Source: Anaerolineales bacterium (GTDB lineage Bacteria; Chloroflexota; Anaerolineae; Anaerolineales; DRMV01). From it: a stretch of DNA of 6,344 nucleotides. The stretch lies in NCBI GenBank assembly GCA_026991215.1, contig JALXBY010000150.1:1-6344 (forward strand), in the 5' to 3' direction. A model generated the notes under the pieces. The model was not told the DNA's origin. It worked only from the letters and a program-made list of their open reading frames with translations, and searched no databases. A program made the position numbers and the translations under genes. Positions 1 to 6,222 of this stretch are shown piece after piece (positions within the stretch are counted from its first letter, which is position 1; every line of letters begins with the position of its first letter).

Positions 1-357
1 GAACTGCAGGGTATACCCCGCACCCCAGGGGCACGTCCCCGTGTTCTTCACCCGCCAGGCCTTGGCCAGGGGCTGCCCCGGCTGCACCTGGGTGCCGTCA
101 GGAATGGTTTCATCGGCAAGGAAGCGCAGGTCGTTGATGCAGGGGGTGCCCTCTGTGGTCCGTCCGGCAACCGCGGCCGGGCCTGGGCTGACCGTGATGG
201 GCGGAGGCGGTGTGGGCGTTGGGGTAGCCGTGGGTGCGGCCGTGGGCGGCACGAACACTGGTGCGGGCGTGGGCGTCCGCTCCGGCCGGCAGCCCACAAG
301 CAGGAAAACCAGTACCAACAGCGCGGTCCACAATGACGGGCGCGTTGCAGGGTGCAT
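1..357 (-). CDS. Lipoprotein with NBR1-type Ig-like domain (partial, C-terminus beyond window edge)
   Basis: Reading the minus strand from an ATG at 357 gives 119 in-frame codons to base 1 with no stop, so the 3' end is missing. Residues 9-22 form a hydrophobic signal segment ending in a lipobox (L20-V21-G22-C23), so the mature protein should be lipidated at Cys23 and exported. Residues 27-60 are a Pro/Thr/Ala-rich linker with PTATPTPTP-like spacing. From residue 73 (CINDLRFLADETIPDGTQ) through 119 (the WRVKNTGTCPW region) the sequence matches the start of the Ig-like domain named after NBR1, with the family pattern of DxTxPDGT, PG, K-x-W-R-x-K-N-T-G and a C-x-W pair. Such domains are common in Chloroflexota surface lipoproteins; their ligand is usually unknown. 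The start is supported by GGAAGG 7 nt upstream. It lies downstream of nuoEF on the same strand, separated by the heptad array, so co-transcription is possible. Function beyond surface binding or scaffolding is not known. Confidence 0.85.
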   Translation of the reverse strand, partial: MHPATRPSLWTALLVLVFLLVGCRPERTPTPAPVFVPPTAAPTATPTPTPPPPITVSPGPAAVAGRTTEGTPCINDLRFLADETIPDGTQVQPGQPLAKAWRVKNTGTCPWGAGYTLQF

Positions 358-364
358 GGTCGGA

Positions 365-370
365 CCTTCC
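365..370 (-). promoter_or_regulatory. Ribosome binding site of the Ig-like lipoprotein
   Basis: The minus strand reads GGAAGG here, followed by 7 nt and the ATG at 357. It lies just outside the heptad array and supports the chosen start. Confidence 0.6.
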
Positions 371-378
371 AGAGCGGC

Positions 379-509
379 GGTCGGCAGTCGGCGGTCAGCG
401 GTCTGCAATCGGCAGTCTGCAGTCGGCGGTCGGCGGTCAGCGGACTGCTGACCTCTGGCTGCACACTGCTGACTGCAGACTGCACACTGCTGACTGCCGT
501 CTGCTCACA
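379..509. repeat. Mirrored heptanucleotide repeat array (9 + 9 units) forming a long imperfect inverted repeat
   Basis: On the plus strand, bases 379-441 are exactly nine consecutive heptamers of consensus RGTCNGC (GGTCGGC, AGTCGGC, GGTCAGC, GGTCTGC, AATCGGC and so on). Bases 442-446 (GGACT) form a centre. Bases 447-509 are nine heptamers of the reverse-complement type GCNGACY (GCTGACC, GCACACT, GCTGACT, GCAGACT and so on), more diverged than the left half. The innermost units GGTCAGC/GCTGACC pair perfectly. Pairing 380-441 with 447-508 needs no gaps: I count 47 Watson-Crick pairs out of 62, plus six G-T pairs on the plus strand. The array ends exactly where the nuoEF stop codon begins and stops about 8 nt before the lipoprotein's Shine-Dalgarno. 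No T-run follows on either side, so it is not a classical intrinsic terminator. Heptamer tandem repeats are known in Cyanobacteria, and similar ones occur, to my recollection, in Chloroflexota. The role here is unknown: an mRNA end stabiliser, a processing site, a protein-binding array or a selfish repeat are all possible. Confidence 0.9.
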
Positions 510-2198
510 TCATCGGAAAAGGTGCGGCCACAACTGCATCGCGCTCTGCACGGCCAGGCCCGCAGTCTGGCCCAGGCCGCAGATGGAGCCTTCGTGCATG
601 GCGAAGATGACGTCGGCCAACCGGGTCCGGTCTCGGGCCTCAGCCCGGCCCTGAAACATGCGCTGCAGCAGGTCGTACTGCTGCCGCGTCCCCAACTGGC
701 AGGGGAAGCACTTGCCGCAGGATTCCTCCATGAAGAACCGGGCAATGCTGAGGAGCAGGGCCTTGAGGTCCCGGTCCTGGTTGAAGACCATGATGGTGCC
801 CGTGGCCACGGGCGCGCCCCGGCGTCGGCCTTGGTCCAGGGTCAGGGGCCAGTCCAGGTCGTCCGGCGGGAGGAACACACCGGCCGCGCCGCCCATGAGC
901 ACGGTCTGCAGCGTCCCCTGAACGCCGCCGGCCATCTCCAACAGGTCCCGCAAGGTCAGGCCAAAGGGGGCTTCATAGATGCCGGGCCGGGCCACGTCCC
1001 CGGAAATGCTGAAGAGTTTCGTGCCGGGGGAATCCTCGGTACCGTAGGCCCGGAAGGCGTCCGGCCCCTCCCGGAGGATGAAAGGCACGTTGGCCAGGGT
1101 CTCCACGTTGTTGATGACCGTGGGCTTGCCGAAAAGCCCGTGGGTCGTGGGGTAGGGCGGCTTGAGCCGGGGGTAGCCCCGCTTGCCCTCGATGGACTCG
1201 AAGAGCGCGGTCTCTTCCCCACAGACGTAGGCACCGGCCCCCCGGTACAGGTGCACCTCAAACGAAAAGTCCGTGCCCAGGATGCCCTGGCCCAGGTACC
1301 CGGCTTCGCGGGCTTCCGCCAGCGCGTGTTGCAAGATGGGGTAAAGGTGGGTGTACTCGCCCCGCAGGTAGATGTAGCCCTCCCGCGCGCCGATGGCGTA
1401 CCCGGCCAGGATGAGGCCCTCCAGCATCAGGTGGGGGTTACCCTCCAAAAGCACCCGGTCCTTGAAGGTGCCGGGTTCGGATTCGTCCGCGTTGGCGACC
1501 ACGTATTTGGGCTGGCCGGGGGCCTGGGCCGCGTAATCCCATTTCAAACCGGTGGGGAAAGCCGCACCGCCCCGGCCCCACAGGCCCGCGGCCTTGACCT
1601 GGTTTCGCACCGTCTCCGGTGAGAGGTGCCGCAGGGCCTGTTCCAGCGCGGCGTACCCGCCCTGTGCTTGATATTCCCCCAGCGAAAGGGGCCGCTGCCG
1701 CGGCAGACCCTGGGTCAGCCGCCGGACCGGGCCGGCCACGTGCGTGACCGGTTGGGGCAGGGCCTCCGGCTGGAACAGAGCAGACGCGTCGGGGACCGGG
1801 CCGTACAGCCCTTCCCCCACCATGGCCGCGGGGGCATGGCTGCACAGGCCCAGGCAGGGCGCGGCTTCGACCATCCATTCGCCGGCCTCGTCGGGCTGGC
1901 CCTCTTCCAGGTTCCGCAGTCGGAGCGCGTCTTCCAACAGTTGCTGGCCGCCGTGGGCCTGGCACACCGGCCCGGTGCACACCCGGACGATGCGCCGCGC
2001 GGTGGGCCGGTCGTAGAACATGTGGTAAAAGGTGACCAGGCTGTACACCTCCGCAGGCGGCACGTGCAGGGTCCGGGCAATGGCGGTGGCGGCTTCGGGT
2101 GGTATCCAGCCGGCCTGCTGCTGCACGGCATGGAGCGCGGGGAGCAGGCCCGCCCGTCCTTGGTCGGCAAAAGGCGCCAGGATTTCCTGCCAGTCCAC
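510..2198 (-). CDS. nuoEF: NuoE-NuoF fusion, NADH-oxidising diaphorase subunit
   Basis: This 562-residue protein should oxidise NADH through FMN and pass electrons along Fe-S clusters in the peripheral arm of complex I or a related NAD-linked hydrogenase or formate dehydrogenase. The NuoE part (about residues 1-155) carries the thioredoxin-fold [2Fe-2S] ligands C74 and C79 (CTGPVC) and C115 and C119 (CLGLC). The NuoF part (about 170-562) has the FMN loop GRGGAAFPTGLKW (208-220), the NADH site ANADESEPGTFKDR (235-248), GAGAYVCGEE (320-329), an SLBB segment near 400-430, and [4Fe-4S] ligands C494, C497 and C500 (SCGKCFPC) plus C540 (SICGLG). All key residues look intact. E and F are normally separate genes; fusion in the order E-F occurs in several lineages. 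An in-frame ATG at 2327 exists, but GTG at 2198 is preferred because AGGAGG sits 6 nt upstream and the NuoE fold starts there. The downstream neighbour is a lipoprotein, not nuoG, so its partners must be encoded elsewhere. It is transcribed divergently from the sensor gene. Confidence 0.95.
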   Translation of the reverse strand: MDWQEILAPFADQGRAGLLPALHAVQQQAGWIPPEAATAIARTLHVPPAEVYSLVTFYHMFYDRPTARRIVRVCTGPVCQAHGGQQLLEDALRLRNLEEGQPDEAGEWMVEAAPCLGLCSHAPAAMVGEGLYGPVPDASALFQPEALPQPVTHVAGPVRRLTQGLPRQRPLSLGEYQAQGGYAALEQALRHLSPETVRNQVKAAGLWGRGGAAFPTGLKWDYAAQAPGQPKYVVANADESEPGTFKDRVLLEGNPHLMLEGLILAGYAIGAREGYIYLRGEYTHLYPILQHALAEAREAGYLGQGILGTDFSFEVHLYRGAGAYVCGEETALFESIEGKRGYPRLKPPYPTTHGLFGKPTVINNVETLANVPFILREGPDAFRAYGTEDSPGTKLFSISGDVARPGIYEAPFGLTLRDLLEMAGGVQGTLQTVLMGGAAGVFLPPDDLDWPLTLDQGRRRGAPVATGTIMVFNQDRDLKALLLSIARFFMEESCGKCFPCQLGTRQQYDLLQRMFQGRAEARDRTRLADVIFAMHEGSICGLGQTAGLAVQSAMQLWPHLFR

Positions 2199-2204
2199 CG
2201 TTGT

Positions 2205-2210
2205 CCTCCT
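2205..2210 (-). promoter_or_regulatory. Strong Shine-Dalgarno deciding the nuoEF GTG start
   Basis: The minus strand reads AGGAGG followed by six bases (ACAACG) and then GTG at 2198. Upstream in-frame ATGs at 2249 and 2327 have no comparable site, so this fixes the start at GTG and removes 43 residues from the longest reading frame. Confidence 0.85.
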
Positions 2211-2269
2211 GGTCCCAGGGGATGCGTCGCGGCCTTCCAACAAGCCCATGCAAGCGTCAACGGCAATTT

Positions 2270-2284
2270 GGTTATACCATAACC
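2270..2284. promoter_or_regulatory. Short palindrome over the nuoEF promoter, candidate operator
   Basis: GGTTAT-ACC-ATAACC is a perfect inverted repeat with 6-nt arms and a 3-nt centre, in an AT-richer island of a GC-rich divergent intergenic region. It covers the minus-strand extended -10, where a bound repressor would block nuoEF transcription. The regulator is not known, and a chance palindrome of this size cannot be excluded. Confidence 0.3.
2271..2279 (-). promoter_or_regulatory. Candidate extended -10 promoter for nuoEF
   Basis: The minus strand reads TGG-TATAAC, an extended -10 (TGn plus five of six consensus bases). No good -35 is visible 16-18 nt upstream, which is tolerated with an extended -10. 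It would start transcription near 2264 and leave a leader of roughly 65 nt before the GTG. It overlaps a short palindrome at 2270-2284. Confidence 0.45.
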
Positions 2285-2312
2285 CACAGCATGGCCGAAG
2301 GCCCACCAGGGG

Positions 2313-2318
2313 TATAAT
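2313..2318 (+). promoter_or_regulatory. Candidate -10 box for the plus-strand sensor operon
   Basis: A perfect TATAAT stands out in GC-rich DNA 56 nt before the ATG at 2375, inside the divergent intergenic region. The predicted start is near 2325, giving a leader of about 50 nt. No recognisable TTGACA-like -35 lies 16-18 nt upstream (the bases there read CATGGC or close to it), so an activator or an alternative sigma factor may be involved. Confidence 0.5.
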
Positions 2319-2363
2319 TCCTGCCACCGGGCGCGGCCCTACGGTCTGCCGGCATCTGCCTGT

Positions 2364-2367
2364 GGAG
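2364..2367 (+). promoter_or_regulatory. Ribosome binding site of the sensor gene
   Basis: GGAG lies 7 nt before the ATG at 2375, supporting that start. The hydrophobic N-terminus begins directly after it. Confidence 0.55.
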
Positions 2368-2374
2368 CGGACGC

Positions 2375-5300
2375 ATGGACCTTCTGCTCTTCCTCTCGCT
2401 TCTGTTCAGCGGCCTGATGGTCCTGGTGCTTTTGGGCGTGGTGGCCCACCTGACCCATACCGTGCTGCGGAAGCGGGGGCGTCCGCTGTACTGGGCCGTG
2501 ATGTTCCTGGCCTTCAGCGTCTGGGCGTACATCTTCCACATTTTCATCGACGATTGGTTCTGGAAAACCCGGTTGTTCGCCCTGGTCCCCCTCTTCGACA
2601 ACCTGGCCGCGGTGTTCCTGCTGGCCGGGCTGTTCCAGTTGCTGGGCGTCTGGGAAGAACGGGACCGGTGGTTCTGGCTCGCGGCTGGGGTGGTGGTCGC
2701 GCTGGTCAGCCTTCCCCCCGTGTTCATGCCCGCCGATGCCTTCCGCCGCCGGATTCTCGAAACCCTTGGCCCGTACTTCGTCGTGGACCCCAGCACGCCT
2801 TTGGTGCTGACGCCGCTCCGGGTGGGCGTGGTGTGGGGGTTGCAACTCCTCGGCCTGGGGTGGCTGTTCCTGCGGATGCGCCGGGCCGGCCTGTTCCATC
2901 GCCAGTCCCTGCCCCTTTTGGGCCTGGTCGTGCTCATGCTGGTCACCTTCAACGGCGCCTGGCTTTTAGGGGTGCTCATGGCCCCCCAGTGGGACCTGGA
3001 CCTCATCCTTTCCCTGGTGCTGTTGTGGGTGCCTGTCTCCCTGGGGTTGTGGGCCTTGGCCATCGAAGGGTTGGGGCTGGTCCCCCCGCGGTTTTTCTAT
3101 GCCCTCATCCAAAACACGGCTTCGGGCCTGCTGGTGTATTCCTGGCCCCAGGGCCGTCTGCTTTGGTGGAACGAACGCATCCGGCAATGGTTCCCCGGCG
3201 GAGAAGACCAGGCTGCCGACCAGGACGGCGCCGCGCCCGCGCTGCCTGAGGCCCTGCAAGCCCACCTGCAGCCCCTCCTGGCCCAGGATGGCACCGCGAC
3301 CTTCTATCTGGATACCCCGCAACCCCGCTACCTGAGTGCAGAAAGTTTCAGCCTGCCTTCGCCAGAGCATCCGGTGGCCAAAGCCGTGCTCCTGGAAGAC
3401 ATCACCGAAGAGGAGCAGGCCCGCCGGCACATGCACCGGCACATCTGGCTGACCGAACTGCGCCATGGGCTGCTGCAGGCCTCCTTGGGTGCTACCTCAC
3501 TGCGAGAGTTTGCCCAGGCCGTGGTGCGGTTGTTGATGGATAGCGCGCACGAAGCCTTTGCGCCCAAGGCCGTGGCCCTGTACTGGCCCTCCCCCCTGCC
3601 GGAAGACGGCGACGCGGCACCGCCCCTGGAACGGGTCGCCGCGCAGCCTGAGGGCCTGGAATGGCACCCTTCCCCGGATTTCCCCCAAGAGGCACCGAAC
3701 GACTGGCTTTCCCCCGAAGGCGTGGTCAAGGCCCCGGCGGACTGGAAACTCGGCCTTCTCCCCCTGCGCTGGCAGCAGAACCCGCCGGGGTATCTGGTGC
3801 TGGCCTTCGAAGCCTCGGCCCTGCCGGACCCCGGCCTGTGGGGGGACTTCCGCCGGGAAGTGGCCTCCATCCTGGCCTTCCTGCTCATCCTGGCCCAGGA
3901 GCGGGACCTGCAGACCTGGATGGTCCGGGCCTTTTACGCCCTGCCCATCCCCCTGGTGATTGCCCACGTCAACGGCGCGGCATTGTGGGCGAACCCGGCC
4001 TTCTGGTCCTGGTTCCCCGGTGAGGCCGAACGGGACCAGCCCCTGCTGGACCAGGTCTTTGGCCGGCCGGTATGGGACACGGTGCGCCAGGCCCTGGAAG
4101 AAGGGGAGCAGGCCTATTGGGAAGACCGGGTGACCCTGCAACGCAAGGATGGCGAGACCCGGACCTTCCTTGTCCACGCCTCGCCCATTCTCTCGCCCCA
4201 GGGCCGGCTGGAGAGCGTGAGCATCGCGTTTTACGACATCACCGAACAGGAGGACCTGCGGCACCGCATGGAACGCCAGCGCTGGTTCCTGGAGCGGTTG
4301 ATGCAGGCCGCGGTCCGTTTGTGGCAGCACCTGGTTTCCCTGCACAGCCTGCTGGAGGAAACCATCGCCCTGATTCACGAATGGTATCCGGACTCGCGGG
4401 TCACCCTGGTCCTCTTCGATCGGGACGTCCACGGCCAGACCTATGTGACCACGCGGATGGACGACAGCGGCAACATCGTGCCGCCCGGCCCCTTCTATTA
4501 CCGGGCCTTGCAGGAAAGCGCGGCGGGCTGGGCCTTGCGGCATCAGGAAAGCCTGCTGATTCCCGACGTCACCCAGGACGAACGCTGGACCGGTCGGGAG
4601 ATGCCCGAATACCCGGAGGTTGCCAGCGCCATCCTGGTCCCCATCTTCTACCGCCGGCAGGCCATGGGGATGTTGCTGGTAGGGCACCCGCGGCCCGCCG
4701 CGTTCGAAACCTGGGACCGGGACCTGCTGGATTCCCTGGCCCAATGGCTGGCCCTGGCCCTGCACAACGCCCGCCTCTATGACGAACAGCGGCGCATCCA
4801 GCGGCTCTACCACGACGAAAAGGCCCGGCTGGAAGCCCTTGAGCGGCATATGCAAAACATGCTCACCCAGATGGCCCAGCAAATCCGTACCCCGGTCCGG
4901 CTCATGGAAAGCACGCTGGACCTCATGGCTCGCGACCTGCCGAAAGTGGATACCCTGAGCCGCTTGCAGGATCGGCTCCGGCGCTATTTGCGAGAAATCG
5001 ACGGCCTGGCCGAACTCTTCCTGGACCTGGAACGGGTCCAGAAACACACACAGCCCCAAGCGACCGCCTTCCAGGTACAGACCTTGCTGGAAGAAATCCG
5101 GGACATCGTACAACCCCTTCTGGAACGGTATCAGACCCAACTGGTCATGGAGGTCCATCCCCAGGACCTGACCATGGAACAGGACCGCCGACGGCTGTTG
5201 CGCCTGCTGCTGACCCTGGTGGAATTCGCGGTGCGCCGGGCCCAGGAGGGCGAAGTCCACGTGCGGGCCTTCTACGACCCGGAAAGCCCGGTCCCCGGCG

Positions 5301-5548
5301 TGGTGTTCTGGGTGCTGGACACCGGACCGCCCCTGCCCGCGGAGGAGGCCGCCAGCCTGTTCGAGCCGCCCCAGGAATGGGGGCCGATACGCAACATCCC
5401 CTTTGCCTACCGGAGCGAGCAACTGCAATTGTTCCCCGTGCGGGAGTACGTGGAACACCTGCAGGGGCAAATCCAAATCCGGGAGATGTTGGGGTACGGC
5501 CTGGCCTTCTGGCTGTGGATTCCCCAGCGGCTCCCCGCCAGCCCATGA
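2375..5548 (+). CDS. 7TM-PAS-GAF-PAS-GAF membrane sensor with a degenerate histidine-kinase core
   Basis: This 1057-residue protein has seven predicted membrane segments (about residues 2-24, 38-58, 68-92, 98-118, 145-166, 179-202 and 209-231), resembling the 7TM input regions of some histidine kinases. A PAS domain follows (about 242-355, ending in EDITEEEQ), then a short GAF-like domain (about 365-510), a second PAS (about 517-630, ending in YDITEQE), a second, clearer GAF (about 645-805) and a helical, coiled-coil-like stretch (about 800-830). The C-terminus is shaped like HisKA plus HATPase_c, but key residues are gone. The H-box reads A834-Q-Q-I-R-T-P840, with Gln835 where the phosphoacceptor His belongs. 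The N-box has T947 and F951 in place of the Asn residues. The G2 loop reads S1014-E-Q-L-Q-L1019 instead of GxGxGL-type glycines. The G1 motif D982-T-G-P985 remains. It therefore probably senses a signal without autophosphorylation, perhaps by dimerising with an active kinase or by direct contact. The long open frame and retained fold argue against a pseudogene. The start has GGAG 7 nt upstream; the stop overlaps the next start. Confidence 0.9.
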   Translation: MDLLLFLSLLFSGLMVLVLLGVVAHLTHTVLRKRGRPLYWAVMFLAFSVWAYIFHIFIDDWFWKTRLFALVPLFDNLAAVFLLAGLFQLLGVWEERDRWFWLAAGVVVALVSLPPVFMPADAFRRRILETLGPYFVVDPSTPLVLTPLRVGVVWGLQLLGLGWLFLRMRRAGLFHRQSLPLLGLVVLMLVTFNGAWLLGVLMAPQWDLDLILSLVLLWVPVSLGLWALAIEGLGLVPPRFFYALIQNTASGLLVYSWPQGRLLWWNERIRQWFPGGEDQAADQDGAAPALPEALQAHLQPLLAQDGTATFYLDTPQPRYLSAESFSLPSPEHPVAKAVLLEDITEEEQARRHMHRHIWLTELRHGLLQASLGATSLREFAQAVVRLLMDSAHEAFAPKAVALYWPSPLPEDGDAAPPLERVAAQPEGLEWHPSPDFPQEAPNDWLSPEGVVKAPADWKLGLLPLRWQQNPPGYLVLAFEASALPDPGLWGDFRREVASILAFLLILAQERDLQTWMVRAFYALPIPLVIAHVNGAALWANPAFWSWFPGEAERDQPLLDQVFGRPVWDTVRQALEEGEQAYWEDRVTLQRKDGETRTFLVHASPILSPQGRLESVSIAFYDITEQEDLRHRMERQRWFLERLMQAAVRLWQHLVSLHSLLEETIALIHEWYPDSRVTLVLFDRDVHGQTYVTTRMDDSGNIVPPGPFYYRALQESAAGWALRHQESLLIPDVTQDERWTGREMPEYPEVASAILVPIFYRRQAMGMLLVGHPRPAAFETWDRDLLDSLAQWLALALHNARLYDEQRRIQRLYHDEKARLEALERHMQNMLTQMAQQIRTPVRLMESTLDLMARDLPKVDTLSRLQDRLRRYLREIDGLAELFLDLERVQKHTQPQATAFQVQTLLEEIRDIVQPLLERYQTQLVMEVHPQDLTMEQDRRRLLRLLLTLVEFAVRRAQEGEVHVRAFYDPESPVPGVVFWVLDTGPPLPAEEAASLFEPPQEWGPIRNIPFAYRSEQLQLFPVREYVEHLQGQIQIREMLGYGLAFWLWIPQRLPASP

Positions 5549-6222
5549 ACAACGCTGCGGCCATGTCCGACGCGACGGGACCACGGATACCGCGCTTCCC
5601 CTGGTGGGTGTGGTTGGGGGTAATGGGGCTTTTGTTCCGCTTTTCCCCCTGCGCGCTTTGGCCGGCCTCCCCTGGCGAACGGTATGTCAAACCACAGATG
5701 CAGGAAGCGACCCTGTGGACCTGGCCTTCAGGGGAAGACGCGGCCTTCCAGGCGCAGCCCCAGGGCAACGGTTGGGACGTATGGTTGCACACAGGCCCCC
5801 GCTGGCTCGCGGCGGCCCTGCCGTATGAATCCCCCGACGCGACCCTCAAAACCCAGGTGTGCCTGCAGAGCACCGCTCCGGAGCAAACCTGGGCCGGCGT
5901 GTTCTGCCGCGGTCAGGGTTTGCATCAGGCCGTCTTCTTCGTGGTCACCGGCGATGGCTACTACGGCATCGTACAGATGCAGGAAGGGCAGCCCCTGGTG
6001 CGTAACCCCAAGCCGCGGCTGGACTACGGCGCGCAGGCCCGGTGCCATACGCTGGTGGTCGTCTGCCGCGGGGTGGTGGTGCGCATGGAAATGGACGGCC
6101 AGTACCGGGTGCGCGGCCAGGCCCCCACGCCGCAACCGGGCCGGTCGGGGTTGTTCGTCGCGCTCGGCGGCCCGGGCCGCGCCTTCATCTCCTTCCGCGA
6201 GGTCGAGTTATGGCTCCCCTGA
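5545..6222 (+). CDS. Membrane-anchored or secreted protein with concanavalin-like beta-sandwich domain
   Basis: The 225-residue product starts at the ATG of an ATGA overlap with the sensor's stop, implying translational coupling; no good Shine-Dalgarno is visible. A second Met at 5563 (residue 7) is a possible alternative start. Arg14 and Arg17 precede a Trp-rich hydrophobic stretch (about 18-38) that could be a signal peptide or membrane anchor; there is no convincing lipobox. Residues 50-225 are beta-rich and have the layout of the DUF1080/LamG-like concanavalin fold often seen in Chloroflexota exported proteins: W116-A-G-V-F-C-R, VFFVVTGDGYYGI (about 130-142), a strand pair around VVVCRGVVVRMEMDGQ (171-186), a GRSGLFVALGG turn (about 189-200) and a closing F-R-E-V-E-L-W strand. 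These domains usually bind or line carbohydrate or other extracellular ligands; no catalytic residues can be named. Cys106, Cys121, Cys167 and Cys174 could form disulfides. The family call is by pattern only. Confidence 0.75.
   Translation: MNNAAAMSDATGPRIPRFPWWVWLGVMGLLFRFSPCALWPASPGERYVKPQMQEATLWTWPSGEDAAFQAQPQGNGWDVWLHTGPRWLAAALPYESPDATLKTQVCLQSTAPEQTWAGVFCRGQGLHQAVFFVVTGDGYYGIVQMQEGQPLVRNPKPRLDYGAQARCHTLVVVCRGVVVRMEMDGQYRVRGQAPTPQPGRSGLFVALGGPGRAFISFREVELWLP
6199..6202 (+). promoter_or_regulatory. Ribosome binding site of the downstream lipoprotein
   Basis: GAGG lies 7 nt before the ATG at 6210, inside the coding sequence of the preceding gene, supporting the overlapping start. Confidence 0.5.

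Noticed and set aside
48..485. Reading frames running through the heptamer array
   Set aside because: The repetitive peptides (such as SAVGGRR-type runs) are just translated heptamers, and the overlapping lipoprotein frame is far better supported.
379..509. CRISPR array
   Set aside because: The units are 7 nt, contiguous, without spacers, and reverse orientation midway.
379..509. Classical rho-independent terminator of nuoEF
   Set aside because: The stem is much longer than usual, is imperfect, and no T-run follows it on the minus strand. A role in ending or stabilising the transcript is still possible.
234..1622. Long plus-strand reading frame opposite nuoEF
   Set aside because: It is antisense to a gene with intact, well-known motifs; its product is low-complexity and matches no family. 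Such frames are expected in GC-rich DNA.
2307..2323. CAGG...CCTG symmetry around the plus-strand TATAAT
   Set aside because: Only four base pairs per arm with mismatches inside; too short to call an operator.
2199..2327. N-terminal extension of NuoEF to the ATG at 2327
   Set aside because: The extra 43 residues (Cys/Gly/Leu-rich) resemble no NuoE sequence, would cover the candidate promoter, and lack a Shine-Dalgarno, while the GTG at 2198 has a near-ideal one.
5377..5544. Upstream extension of the concanavalin-like protein to an ATG at 5377
   Set aside because: It lies entirely inside the sensor's coding sequence in another frame, has no hydrophobic or domain content, and the ATGA overlap at 5545 is the normal coupled start.
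3497..5584. A 695-codon minus-strand frame opposite the sensor gene
   Set aside because: Composition (Gly/Gln/Pro/Leu-rich) is what the complement of a Leu/Arg/Glu-rich coding strand gives; no domain pattern or ribosome binding site. The sensor on the plus strand explains this DNA.
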